Positions 1 through 8,708 of a stretch of DNA of 64,000 bases are shown one piece after another. The notes beneath the pieces are model-generated. The model was not told the DNA's origin and did not search any database. It saw only the letters and a program-made list of their open reading frames with translations. Source of the stretch: Coprobacter tertius (GTDB lineage: Bacteria > Bacteroidota > Bacteroidia > Bacteroidales > Coprobacteraceae); the NCBI RefSeq assembly GCF_024330105.1, contig NZ_JANDHW010000006.1:124001-188000 (forward strand). The letters are read 5' to 3'. Numbering within the stretch: the stretch's first letter is position 1; every line of letters starts with the position of its first letter. The translations under genes and the position numbers were made by a program.

Positions 1-1
1 T

Positions 2-328
2 TTTTCCGATACCGGTATCCCTGTAACTAAAGGTTGCTCGGGTATAGTCATGATAGACCGACAAAAAGCTTTTAGAAAATCTCCCAAACCTTGTATCCGG
101 TGCGGAAAATGTATCGGCGTATGTCCGATGGGACTCGAACCCGTTTCTCTGATGAATGTATCTGAATTTTCCTTATGGGAAAAAGCCGAAGAACTCCATA
201 TTATGGATTGTATCGAATGTGGTTCTTGCAGTTACACCTGTCCATCATACCGACCACTTCTCGACCTGATACGTCTCGGAAAAAATCGTACGGGAAACAT
301 TATTCGCAACAGGGTGGTAAAAAAATAA
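2..328 (+). CDS. rnfC: Ion-translocating oxidoreductase complex subunit C, C-terminal part (RnfC)
   Basis: This is the C-terminal end of a longer gene that enters from the left; the reading frame is open from base 2, so no start is visible. Two ferredoxin-type [4Fe-4S] motifs can be read: CIRCGKCIGVCP and CIECGSCSYTCP, followed by a conserved Pro-Leu-(hydrophobic) stretch and a basic tail. In the RNF complex, RnfC is the peripheral subunit that carries the NADH/FMN site and passes electrons to the other subunits. The four genes that follow are rnfD, rnfG, rnfE and rnfA in the usual order, so the identity is secure. rnfB would lie upstream, outside the window. Confidence 0.93.
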   Translation, partial: FSDTGIPVTKGCSGIVMIDRQKAFRKSPKPCIRCGKCIGVCPMGLEPVSLMNVSEFSLWEKAEELHIMDCIECGSCSYTCPSYRPLLDLIRLGKNRTGNIIRNRVVKK

Positions 329-348
329 CCGCAAAAACATATTGTCGT

Positions 349-1293
349 ATGAATCAAAAATATATCATTTCAGCATCTCCTCACATACATAGTGAAAATT
401 CTGTAGCAAAATGTATGTATGGTGTGCTTATCGCACTTATACCGGCATTTATCGTTTCAGTTTTTTACTTCGGTCTTGGTGCGCTGGTAGTCACCGCTAC
501 CTCGGTTCTTGCATGCGTAATTTTCGAATACCTCATAAGCCGTTTTCTATTAGAAAGAAAACCGGATATAGCCGACGGATCGGCTATACTCACGGGGGTA
601 CTTCTCGCTTTTAACCTGCCATCGAATCTGCCGATATGGATTATCATTATCGGGGCTCTCGCAGCTATCGGTATCGGGAAAATGTCTTTTGGTGGTTTAG
701 GTTGCAATATATTCAATCCGGCTCTCGTAGGACGAGTATTTCTGCTAATATCTTTCCCGGCACAAATGGCGAGCTGGCCACTACCGGGGACTACCGGCTA
801 CCTGGATGCCAAAACAGGAGCTACCGTTCTATCGATTCTGAAATCGGGGGCAACTTTTACACCCGAATATTCCGATATGCTTTTGGGAAATATGGGAGGC
901 AGCCTTGGAGAGGTAGGGTCTATAGCGCTATTACTGGGTTTCGTTTACCTACTCTGGAAAAAAATAATTACCTGGCATATTCCGGTTTCGATATTGGTTA
1001 CTGTTGCCGTTTTCTCAGCTTTAATCGGTATGAATCCGGTCGTACAATTACTATCGGGAGGGCTTTTACTGGGGGCTATTTTTATGGCTACCGATTATGT
1101 TACTTCACCTCTTTCTCAAAAGGGAATGATCATCTATGGTATTCTCATCGGATTACTTACCGTAATCATCAGACGGTGGGGGATATACCCTGAAGGCGTT
1201 TCATTCGCAATTCTCATTATGAACGCTTTTACTCCATTAATCAATATGTATATCAAACCTAAACGTTTCGGGAAGGTGGTGCACCATGGCTAA
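349..1293 (+). CDS. rnfD: RNF complex subunit D (RnfD)
   Basis: RnfD is an integral membrane subunit of the Na+/H+-pumping ferredoxin:NAD+ oxidoreductase and carries a covalently bound flavin. The protein is 314 aa with about ten hydrophobic segments. The flavinylation motif is TGATVL at residues 156-161, with Thr159 the likely attachment residue. I chose the ATG at 349, 20 bases after the rnfC stop: it gives the usual family N terminus (MNQKYIISASPHI), whereas the frame is open further upstream only because it overlaps rnfC. The gene overlaps rnfG by 8 bases, which suggests translational coupling. Confidence 0.95.
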   Translation: MNQKYIISASPHIHSENSVAKCMYGVLIALIPAFIVSVFYFGLGALVVTATSVLACVIFEYLISRFLLERKPDIADGSAILTGVLLAFNLPSNLPIWIIIIGALAAIGIGKMSFGGLGCNIFNPALVGRVFLLISFPAQMASWPLPGTTGYLDAKTGATVLSILKSGATFTPEYSDMLLGNMGGSLGEVGSIALLLGFVYLLWKKIITWHIPVSILVTVAVFSALIGMNPVVQLLSGGLLLGAIFMATDYVTSPLSQKGMIIYGILIGLLTVIIRRWGIYPEGVSFAILIMNAFTPLINMYIKPKRFGKVVHHG

Positions 1294-1933
1294 AACAGAA
1301 TCATCATTTTTAAACATGTTGATCGTACTTACATCGATCACAGTAATAATAGGAGCTTTATTAGGATATGTTAACCAAATAACCGAAGGTCCGATTAAAT
1401 TAGCTGAAAAAGCGAAACAGGAAAAAGCAATTAAAAAAGTAGCGCCGCATTACAATAACGATCCGATTGCAGAAAAATACGAACGAGTATTAAATGCCGG
1501 TACCAAAGATTCGCTGACAATCACGATTTTCCCGGCAAAAGAAAATGGGAAACCGATAGGCGCAGCCGTAGAAACACAAACTAATAATGGATTTTCAGGA
1601 AATATAAAAGTTATGGTTGGTTTCGACAACGATGGAAAAATTATAAATTACATGGTCCTTAACCATTCTGAAACACCTGGTTTAGGTTCTAAAATGGAAA
1701 AATGGTTTAAAGACGAAAATGGAAATAGAAGCATCATAGGAAAAAATGCAAAAGGATTGAAGGTGAAAAAAGATGGAGGAAACATAGATGCTATCACAGC
1801 AGCTACCATCAGTTCGAGAGCATTTTTGGATGCCATCGAAAACGGGTATAATGCTTTCATGAACAAAACCGATGCCCAAAGCGGGGCTTCACCAAAATGG
1901 AACGAAAATAAGGAAGGAGGGAAAAATGAATAA
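1286..1933 (+). CDS. rnfG: RNF complex subunit G (RnfG)
   Basis: RnfG is the single-pass subunit with a large periplasmic flavin domain. The 215 aa protein has one N-terminal membrane helix (about residues 10-30) and then a soluble FMN-binding domain. The conserved HSETPGLGSKM segment is at 128-138. The flavin attachment motif reads TAATIS at 171-176, with Thr174 the expected FMN-linked residue; position 172 is Ala where many homologues have Gly. It overlaps rnfD by 8 bases and rnfE by 8 bases, so the operon is compact and probably co-translated. Confidence 0.94.
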   Translation: MAKTESSFLNMLIVLTSITVIIGALLGYVNQITEGPIKLAEKAKQEKAIKKVAPHYNNDPIAEKYERVLNAGTKDSLTITIFPAKENGKPIGAAVETQTNNGFSGNIKVMVGFDNDGKIINYMVLNHSETPGLGSKMEKWFKDENGNRSIIGKNAKGLKVKKDGGNIDAITAATISSRAFLDAIENGYNAFMNKTDAQSGASPKWNENKEGGKNE

Positions 1934-2516
1934 AATAAAAATCGTTCTGAACGGTATTATTACCGAAAACCCAACATTCGTTCTTTTATTGGGAATGTGT
2001 CCCACATTAGGTACAACTTCTTCAGCCATTAACGGATTGGGAATGGGGTTGGCTACAACCTTCGTACTCATTTGTTCCAATGCTGTAATTTCCCTTATCA
2101 AAAATATGATTCCCGATAAAGTACGTATTCCTTCCTATATCGTAATTATAGCAGCATTTGTTACGATACTCGAAATGTGTATGAAAGCCTATACCCCCGA
2201 ATTATATTCGAGTTTAGGACTATTCATTCCATTAATCGTCGTTAATTGCATTGTTTTAGGTAGGGCAGAATCATTCGCTTCTAAACATCATGTTTCCGAC
2301 TCTATTTTCGACGGAATAGGAATCGGGATCGGTTTTACACTTGCCCTTACATTATTAGGCGCGGTAAGAGAATTTCTGGGTACAGGTAAAATATTCGACG
2401 CGATTTTGTATCCAGAACACTACGGTTCACTTATATTCGTTCTCGCACCAGGCGCATTTATCGCTTTGGGATACCTTATCGCCTTGGTAAACAAATTTAA
2501 AAATAAAAAATCATGA
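1926..2516 (+). CDS. rnfE: RNF complex subunit E (RnfE)
   Basis: RnfE is one of the two homologous six-helix membrane subunits (RnfA/RnfE) at the core of the RNF pump. The protein is 196 aa, hydrophobic throughout, and contains the family segments NPTFVLLLGMCPTLG near the N terminus and IPLIVVNCIVLGRAE in the middle, with the conserved Cys residues in each half that hold a shared iron-sulfur centre in this family. The ATG at 1926 follows a purine-rich AAGGAGGG and gives the standard N terminus; a longer frame upstream merely overlaps rnfG. It overlaps rnfA by 4 bases (ATGA). Confidence 0.95.
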   Translation: MNKIKIVLNGIITENPTFVLLLGMCPTLGTTSSAINGLGMGLATTFVLICSNAVISLIKNMIPDKVRIPSYIVIIAAFVTILEMCMKAYTPELYSSLGLFIPLIVVNCIVLGRAESFASKHHVSDSIFDGIGIGIGFTLALTLLGAVREFLGTGKIFDAILYPEHYGSLIFVLAPGAFIALGYLIALVNKFKNKKS

Positions 2517-3094
2517 TTACCTATATATCGATTTTCATAACTGCTATTTTCGTAAATAACATCGTACTGGCACAATTTCTGGGTATATGCCCTTTTTTGG
2601 GAGTATCTAAGCGGGTAAATACGGCTATCGGTATGGGAGCCGCCGTGGCATTCGTCATGACTTTATCGACAATCGTTACCTACCTTTTACAAATATACTT
2701 GTTAGAAGCTGCTCACTTGGAATTTCTCCAAACAATTGTATTTATCCTGGTTATCGCCGCATTAGTACAAATGGTAGAAATTATCATGAAAAAGGTATCT
2801 CCTCCCCTTTACCAAGCCTTAGGTGTATTTTTACCTTTAATTACCACAAACTGTACTATACTCGGAGTCGCCATCATGGTAATACAAAAAAATTACGACC
2901 TCATAGAATCGGTCGTATTCGCCATTTCCTCAGCAATCGGATTTACCCTGGCCATGGCTCTTTTTGCTGGCATACGCGAACAACTGAGTATAACATGTGT
3001 CCCCAAAAGCCTACAGGGTGTACCTATCGCTCTTATCGCAGCAGGACTCTTAGCCATGGCATTTATGGGTTTTTCCGGTATAAAAATCGGGTAA
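2513..3094 (+). CDS. rnfA: RNF complex subunit A (RnfA)
   Basis: RnfA is the partner of RnfE in the membrane core of the RNF complex. The 193 aa protein has six hydrophobic helices and the family signatures NNIVLAQFLGICPFLGVS (N-terminal) and PLITTNCTILGVA (middle), with the inverted topology relative to RnfE. It ends the operon: a hairpin lies about 105 bases after the stop. The C-terminal FSGIKIG matches the normal end of the family, so the protein is complete. Confidence 0.95.
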   Translation: MITYISIFITAIFVNNIVLAQFLGICPFLGVSKRVNTAIGMGAAVAFVMTLSTIVTYLLQIYLLEAAHLEFLQTIVFILVIAALVQMVEIIMKKVSPPLYQALGVFLPLITTNCTILGVAIMVIQKNYDLIESVVFAISSAIGFTLAMALFAGIREQLSITCVPKSLQGVPIALIAAGLLAMAFMGFSGIKIG

Positions 3095-3200
3095 ATCTCA
3101 TATTAATCCGCTATACAGTCATTATTAAAATCGATTTTCCTTATAAGTTCTCAGATTTTCTCATAATCGACAAGTTAAACAAAAATCTTGCTTTTAAAAA

Positions 3201-3227
3201 GAACTGTCTGAAAAATCCAGACAGTTC
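3201..3227. terminator. Hairpin terminator between rnfA and the sulfatase operon
   Basis: A 10-bp perfect stem (GAACTGTCTG at 3201-3210 with CAGACAGTTC at 3218-3227) with a 7-base loop. It has an A-run on its left and a short pyrimidine run on its right, and it lies between two convergent transcription units, so it may stop both. Confidence 0.7.
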
Positions 3228-3255
3228 TTCCTTCACTTATAATTAATCGAAAATA

Positions 3256-4668
3256 CTACCTCCCGAAATTAAACATATCCGAAGGCGTATGCTCTCTGTC
3301 CATGATAACTTTCAGTTCTTCAACCTTTTCTGGATGTTGCGACGCAATATTATGATCTTCGTGAGGATCTTCGGCAATGTTATACAACTCATGCGTAGGA
3401 TTTCCCGAACTAATATTCTGGCGTATCAGTTTCCAGTCGCCTGCCCTTACAGCCTGCCGGCCACCTTGTTCATGAAATTCCCAATAAAGGAAATCATGAT
3501 GTTTTTGCCCCTCCCGGCCCTGCAGTTGAGGCAGTATAGAGATTCCGTCCATAGGTTGAGGCCTCCACGAGGCATCTTTTCCCAGTAATTCGCAAAACGT
3601 AGGCATCATATCCCAACCAGCGGCCTGAATGTCGGTGACCGTACCCGGCTGTATCTTACCGGGCCAGTAAGCGATATAAGGTACACGCATACCTCCTTCA
3701 TATAAAGCCCGCTTAAGTCCTCTCAATCTTTCTTCGGTATTAAAGAATACCGGATCGGCTCCTCCTTCATCGTGAGGTCCGTTATCACTGGTAAATATAA
3801 ATAATGTCTTATCGGCTAGCCCGAGTTCCTCCAGTTTAGCAATAATTTCGCCTACATAGGTATCGAGACGCGTAATCATAGCGGCAAACTGGGTTCTGGG
3901 CTCGGGGGCAGGAGCATAATCTCCCTCGCCGCCATAAGACCTGGGTTCATAAAATTTACCCCGGTACATCGCTACAATAGAATCATCGGGCTGTTCTAAC
4001 CCGGCATGAGGTATCGTATAAGTGAAATACCCGAAGAAACGCTTATCTTTATTATCGTCGATAAATTGTAACGCATGCTCGTGAATCGCATCCTGGGAAT
4101 ATACATCACGGGAAGGATAATTCACCCTTTCCTCGTTACTCCACAAATGATCGGGATAATACGAATGCGCTTGCCGCTGGCAATTGTAACCGAAAAACAC
4201 ATCGAATCCTACTTTATTGGGAGTGGCTACTGAACCCGGATATCCCATTCCCCATTTTCCGAAGCACCCGGTAACATATCCTGATTCCTGAAACAGGTTA
4301 CCGATCGTCTTTACAGAGGGATCTAACGGTTCCTGTCCTTCAGGCCGTACTTCCTTATTACCCCGTATTTTGGTATGTCCCGTATGCTGACCTGTCATTA
4401 AAGATGCTCTCGAAGGAGCACTCACCGCCGTACTGGCATAAAACTGAGTGAATGCCATTCCCTTCTCTATTAACCGATTAAGGTTAGGCGTAGCGATCAT
4501 TTGTTGTCCGTACGCCTCGATATCGCTATATCCCATATCGTCACACAATAAATAAATGACATTCGGCATATCGGCGGTGGCAGGCCGAGGATTTTGAGCT
4601 TTCACGCTGTTGCATAAAAAAGGCAATACGAGACCACTCGAGAGATATAAAAAATATTTTGTATTCAT
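3256..4668 (-). CDS. Secreted Ser-type arylsulfatase (family S1)
   Basis: A 470 aa sulfatase with an N-terminal signal peptide ending near residue 24 (...NSVKAQ). The alkaline-phosphatase-fold metal site starts at CDDMGYSD (Asp43, Asp44), and a second metal motif reads FTSDNGPHDEGG. The activation motif is SAPSR at 83-87, so Ser83 rather than Cys would be converted to formylglycine; in Bacteroidota this is done by the radical-SAM enzyme anSME. The sequence most resembles N-acetylglucosamine-6-sulfatase/arylsulfatase A-like enzymes that act on sulfated host or algal glycans, but the exact substrate cannot be read from the sequence. It is the last gene of a minus-strand operon, 19 bases after the gene for a secreted GEVED protein, which suggests a joint role at the cell surface. 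No SusC/SusD pair is nearby. Confidence 0.9.
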   Translation of the reverse strand: MNTKYFLYLSSGLVLPFLCNSVKAQNPRPATADMPNVIYLLCDDMGYSDIEAYGQQMIATPNLNRLIEKGMAFTQFYASTAVSAPSRASLMTGQHTGHTKIRGNKEVRPEGQEPLDPSVKTIGNLFQESGYVTGCFGKWGMGYPGSVATPNKVGFDVFFGYNCQRQAHSYYPDHLWSNEERVNYPSRDVYSQDAIHEHALQFIDDNKDKRFFGYFTYTIPHAGLEQPDDSIVAMYRGKFYEPRSYGGEGDYAPAPEPRTQFAAMITRLDTYVGEIIAKLEELGLADKTLFIFTSDNGPHDEGGADPVFFNTEERLRGLKRALYEGGMRVPYIAYWPGKIQPGTVTDIQAAGWDMMPTFCELLGKDASWRPQPMDGISILPQLQGREGQKHHDFLYWEFHEQGGRQAVRAGDWKLIRQNISSGNPTHELYNIAEDPHEDHNIASQHPEKVEELKVIMDREHTPSDMFNFGR

Positions 4669-4687
4669 ATTATATCTTTATCTGTTT

Positions 4688-6223
4688 TTAAAATTTACTT
4701 AACTTCAGTGTATATTTTTCTCCGGTAGGATAATGGAAAGCGATAACAAAAAAATTCGACGGATAATCGATGTGGTATCCAGCGGCATGCGCTTCGGTCA
4801 GATATTCGGCTACTATTTGTCCGGTCATATTAAAAACTTTTACCCGGCAATTATCGGAAATTCCGTTTATTTTCAGTAAATTATCCTGAAAATAAGCATT
4901 TGGCACGTTTATCTTTGCTTTCTCAAAACCGGTAAGTATCGGCGCTTTATAAAAATACCACCCCGACCCGGTACCTACCCCGGCATCATATAATACCACT
5001 TGCCATGTACCGTCTTTAGCATTCATCAATAAATTATCTTTGCCCTTATATTTAATAGAATAACTTTCATTGGCATTTCCACTGGGAGAAACGACAAATT
5101 CACTACCGTTTCCCGACAAAACGAGTTCATCTGTAAGATTTCCAGTACTGTAAATTTCCCGGTTGGTTCCTCTATGTATAAATTTCACTTTATCACCTGT
5201 TGTCGTTTCGAGACGCCAGAGGAACTTATCGGTAATATCAGCTGGTTTTTCACAGCGAAGCGCCGATGTATAAGTAGCATCTACCGTCTCATCGTATGCC
5301 ACATATCTGTCGCGTCGGGTTTCTGCAGTATGAGCATTTTTTATCTGATACCATATCGGTTTCGAAGCTGTACTCGGTTTAGGAGCTTCCAATAAGGGCT
5401 CGTTCGATGTAAAAAACGCCGTAAGATGTACACTCTTTTCAACCGTAAACGTATATCTTTCTTGGCTACTTACTGTAACATCACCCAATTTCCAACCTTC
5501 AAAAGTAGTTCCTTCATTCGGCTCGGCTACGACAGTAACCGAAGTTCCACGATCGAATTTACCCGATACGTTAGGTAAAGTTTCTATAAATGCCCGTCCA
5601 TTTGTATTATTGGCATTCACCGAAATAAAAAAATCATTCGACTCTTTCGGTTCCATCACATATACCACAAAATCGTATACCCGGCCATTATTTACCCGCG
5701 CATCTGAAGAAGCGGGCGCAGACGAATCATATCGCAGACGGATACGAGTTTTTCCCAAATCCGCATCATCAGGTACCACAATATTCTGCTCAAAATTCTG
5801 TCCGTCTCCGACTATCTGCACCGTTTGAGATGATTCAAAAATGCCGTCACGATTCCAATCGAAATATAAATTTACAGCCATACTACCGGTTACATTTTTT
5901 TGAGAGATTCTCAAATCAAAACTTTTCCCGCGTTCTATCAGAGAGGTAGCTCTCGAAACAACGACAAAATGTTTTGCTGGCGAAAATGTAACCTGATAGC
6001 CTAGCGGGAATTCGACACCATCGCCAGTGGTAACGGCCGAAGTAATATACATGCTTCCGGCATTACCCGCCGGCATGGTATACAAAGCGTTTTCCGCTTT
6101 CATAGAACCGAGCCTGATCATTGTTTCAAACGGGTCGCTAACCACAAAATCCTGGGCGCTTGCAAAAGATGTACAGGATAAAAACAATGATAAAATAAAA
6201 ATTAATTTAGCTTTACAATTCAT
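4688..6223 (-). CDS. Secreted multidomain protein with GEVED-like, InlB B-repeat-like and sorting-domain-like modules
   Basis: A 511 aa exported protein of unknown function. The signal peptide ends near residue 23 (SFASA). Residues about 60-190 look like a GEVED domain (LYFDWNRDGIFE is typical). Residues about 200-275 resemble a divergent InlB B-repeat (GTSVTVVAEPNEGTTFEGW). Residues about 285-430 form a module beginning KPIWYQIKNAHTAETRRDRY that is similar to the N-terminal module of the next upstream gene product and may be a ricin-like beta-trefoil. The C-terminal roughly 75 residues (VFNMTGQIVAEYL ... YTLKLSKF) look like a T9SS type A sorting domain. It lies 86 bases after the 614 aa protein gene and 19 bases before the sulfatase gene, so the three are probably co-transcribed. 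Confidence 0.75.
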   Translation of the reverse strand: MNCKAKLIFILSLFLSCTSFASAQDFVVSDPFETMIRLGSMKAENALYTMPAGNAGSMYITSAVTTGDGVEFPLGYQVTFSPAKHFVVVSRATSLIERGKSFDLRISQKNVTGSMAVNLYFDWNRDGIFESSQTVQIVGDGQNFEQNIVVPDDADLGKTRIRLRYDSSAPASSDARVNNGRVYDFVVYVMEPKESNDFFISVNANNTNGRAFIETLPNVSGKFDRGTSVTVVAEPNEGTTFEGWKLGDVTVSSQERYTFTVEKSVHLTAFFTSNEPLLEAPKPSTASKPIWYQIKNAHTAETRRDRYVAYDETVDATYTSALRCEKPADITDKFLWRLETTTGDKVKFIHRGTNREIYSTGNLTDELVLSGNGSEFVVSPSGNANESYSIKYKGKDNLLMNAKDGTWQVVLYDAGVGTGSGWYFYKAPILTGFEKAKINVPNAYFQDNLLKINGISDNCRVKVFNMTGQIVAEYLTEAHAAGYHIDYPSNFFVIAFHYPTGEKYTLKLSKF

Positions 6224-6309
6224 TGCGAATATTTTTTATGTTATCAAAAAGGGAAATAAAAACGACCGAAAAATGACATTTTTGAGTCTCTGTTACTTCC
6301 ACTACCGAT

Positions 6310-8154
6310 TTATTTTATAATGAATTTTCGGGTAATATTTTCTTTTCCGGTACGTATTACGAGAATATAAAAACCTTTATCGTAAGCATCTATATCAATC
6401 TTAACATTACCACTCAATATCTTTGAACAAAGTTTTTGTCCCGACATACCGAATATTTCCATCCTACTGTTCTCGGGAACATTTTCCACTTCAAGGTAAC
6501 CTTCGTCCGAACGGTCTTTTATAACCAGAAGACGATCATTGCTATATTTATCGACAGAATTCAAAAGTGAAAAATTAGCAACAATATTCAACTCGCTTTC
6601 TACACTAATATAAAATTCATTTTCAATAACTTCATCTGTTCGGTCAACATTGTTCACCATAAACGACAGCAGATTTTGTCCTTCCTCAGGTATTAATGCA
6701 ATTGTTATATCTGTTCCTGTCGATAGTTCCTGCCCTGAAGTTACAGGTTGGTTATCTGAATCTTTGGTGATATGCATCGCCCCTTTACCTGTAACGCTGA
6801 AAGTTACCGGAAAAGACGGTACGGAAAACTCAGCGACGATATCGGTCTCACCCTCGATAGTCACACTAAATTTCTTCGAGGTAACCCGGGAAAGATAATC
6901 TTCCGAATTTACCGTAAGTACACTAACGATAATTGGTACCTCATAGGTTAAAACTCCGGTCAGTACAGTACCGTATTCTATTCTATCACCCGTCGAAACG
7001 ACAAAATTTCCATTTTTTATAACAAGAGTACCTCCTTCGCCTGTTGTTGTAATATTAACCGGAAATGTCTTTTTTACAAATACAGCTACGATACTTATAT
7101 TTTTGGTAACCGTTTTATCTATGGTATAATTGTTTTCGACTGTAAAATCGGCTTTCGATTCGACACCATCGATCATAACCGAACCGATTTCATACCCCTC
7201 CTCTACCGTTAAAGTAATTTTTACACCTGTTCCTGTAGGTATTTCCTGTTCATTGACAATAACAGAAGAATCATCAGTCTTAACAACCGATATATTTCCT
7301 CCTGCAGAAGCCGTAAATGTGACTTTACAATCGGACGATAAAACGGCAGATATGGTCACCGGCTTCACTACCTTTATGCTGTTTCCCGATATTTCGACTC
7401 CGTCTACGAGGACTTTTTTCAGATTTAATGAAGTTCCGTCAGCTACATTTACAGTCAGAGTCTCTCCCACAGCAACAGTAGCACCACTCGTTATATCGGT
7501 TCCGTCCGATTTAGTAACGCTTATCGTACCGTTTTCGGGTTGAGTGATTGTTATAACAGCCGGCACGGCTTCATAGAAAAACCAACCCGATGCCTGATGT
7601 ACGCCGCCGCTATAAATGGTTACTTCAAACGGGGAATCCCCACTACCATCCCTCGCATTTAAATACCTGGCGGTAGATCCGCCCAAAAAATTAAAACAAT
7701 ACTGTTTAGTTGCGGTCTGGCTTTGGCCTGTTGCCGAAGATAATTTCATTTCCCATTCAATTCCGGTATTATCCATCGTTAAAGAGGTATTTGTACCAGA
7801 AGCAATCGAAGCCGGAGCAAACAAACGCTTGCCTGCCATACTTTCGATATATACCATATTATCGGTCGATCCACGAACCAATTTCCAAAGATACTTTTCT
7901 GCCTGATTATCTGCGGATATGCCAGCATCGAATTTCTCTGTAACCAAAGATGTTCCATCCCAGGAGAGAAAACGATTCTGACGATCGCTTTCCGTCATGT
8001 GAGACGTCATCATATTATACCAGATTTCTGTCCCATCGATACTAACCTGAGGATCTACCGGAATACCTACCGGCTGTACTTGAGAATATGAAATTCCTTC
8101 AAATAAGAATAAAAAAGGCAAGAAAACATACAAACGGAATAAAATTCTTTTCAT
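6310..8154 (-). CDS. Secreted repeat protein with InlB B-repeat-like domains and T9SS sorting domain
   Basis: A 614 aa exported protein, probably first in the minus-strand operon. A signal peptide of about 25 residues is followed by a module (about 45-195; IWYNMMTSHMTESDRQNR) related to the module in the downstream 511 aa protein. Residues about 198-535 contain four tandem repeats of roughly 75-85 residues, each with a basic pattern of Val-rich strands, a Gly-rich turn, a V(L/M)VDG- or VNN-like loop and an ending such as ISAVLS, IVAVFV, IVAEFS or IVANFS. The last roughly 75 residues (MEIFGMSGQKL ... ITRKFIIK) fit a T9SS type A sorting domain, so surface delivery is expected. Binding or adhesion is plausible, but no catalytic motif is visible. 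Confidence 0.72.
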   Translation of the reverse strand: MKRILFRLYVFLPFLFLFEGISYSQVQPVGIPVDPQVSIDGTEIWYNMMTSHMTESDRQNRFLSWDGTSLVTEKFDAGISADNQAEKYLWKLVRGSTDNMVYIESMAGKRLFAPASIASGTNTSLTMDNTGIEWEMKLSSATGQSQTATKQYCFNFLGGSTARYLNARDGSGDSPFEVTIYSGGVHQASGWFFYEAVPAVITITQPENGTISVTKSDGTDITSGATVAVGETLTVNVADGTSLNLKKVLVDGVEISGNSIKVVKPVTISAVLSSDCKVTFTASAGGNISVVKTDDSSVIVNEQEIPTGTGVKITLTVEEGYEIGSVMIDGVESKADFTVENNYTIDKTVTKNISIVAVFVKKTFPVNITTTGEGGTLVIKNGNFVVSTGDRIEYGTVLTGVLTYEVPIIVSVLTVNSEDYLSRVTSKKFSVTIEGETDIVAEFSVPSFPVTFSVTGKGAMHITKDSDNQPVTSGQELSTGTDITIALIPEEGQNLLSFMVNNVDRTDEVIENEFYISVESELNIVANFSLLNSVDKYSNDRLLVIKDRSDEGYLEVENVPENSRMEIFGMSGQKLCSKILSGNVKIDIDAYDKGFYILVIRTGKENITRKFIIK

Positions 8155-8331
8155 GATTCATTAGATTAAGTTATCGTATATAAAAAACTCCTTATATTTT
8201 ATAGACATTTAAGTCTAATAAAACAGACACTTAAAAAAAATATTTTACATTTATTAATATATATATTACCGGAAACGCTTTTTAATTCGATTATCGAAAG
8301 CTAATCTAAGAATAGATATATACACTGAAAA

Positions 8332-8356
8332 GGGGTTTTCTATAAGAAAAAGCCCC
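8332..8356. other. Isolated 8-bp hairpin
   Basis: GGGGTTTT at 8332-8339 can pair with AAAGCCCC at 8349-8356 (one G-U pair), loop of 9 bases. It lies between divergent genes, so it is not an obvious terminator for either. It could be part of a leader or the remnant of an element. Confidence 0.3.
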
Positions 8357-8580
8357 AATATATATACCTGTATTTATTTAGTTAATGTTGACTCTGGTTT
8401 TCTATTCCTCCGTTCTTCCGGAAAAAAGAAGCAATCTTATATTTTATTTTCTTTTAACACTTTCTTTAAATGGCTTATGAATATATGATTTTGACTTTAT
8501 AACCCCAGAAATTTACTTTTTGATCTTTTAATTTACCATCAAGTCTTTTAATTTATAGTAATTAGATTAAAAATTATTAT

Positions 8581-8588
8581 TATTTTTG
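8581..8588 (+). promoter_or_regulatory. Bacteroidota -7 box for the ankyrin gene
   Basis: TATTTTTG fits the TAnnTTTG consensus of the primary sigma factor in Bacteroidota. It would give a leader of about 110 bases before the ATG at 8709. No clear -33 TTTG is seen at 19-base spacing. Confidence 0.4.
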
Positions 8589-8708
8589 TCTTGATTTGTA
8601 TAGAAAATTTCTAAATAGCCGGGATATAATTTGAAGATATTTTCAGAGCACTATATTTTAAAATATCAAGAAACGGATACACAAAAAAATAGATTAATAG
8701 CCACTATT

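Larger units (their letters stand above)
8155..8708. other. Divergent intergenic region
   Basis: About 550 AT-rich bases between two divergent genes. I find no TAnnTTTG box on the minus strand for the secreted-protein operon. The region holds a small palindrome (TAGACATTTAAGTCTA near 8201-8216), a GGGG/CCCC hairpin at 8332-8356 and a plus-strand -7 box at 8581. An in-frame ATG at 8631 could extend the ankyrin gene, but the start at 8709 is preferred. Confidence 0.5.

Noticed and set aside
175-348. N-terminal extension of rnfD
   Set aside because: It overlaps rnfC and is not family-like; the ATG at 349 gives the normal RnfD start.
8201-8216. Small palindrome TAGACATTTAAGTCTA as an operator
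   Set aside because: Short AT-rich palindromes are expected by chance in such DNA; no second copy or known regulator fits.
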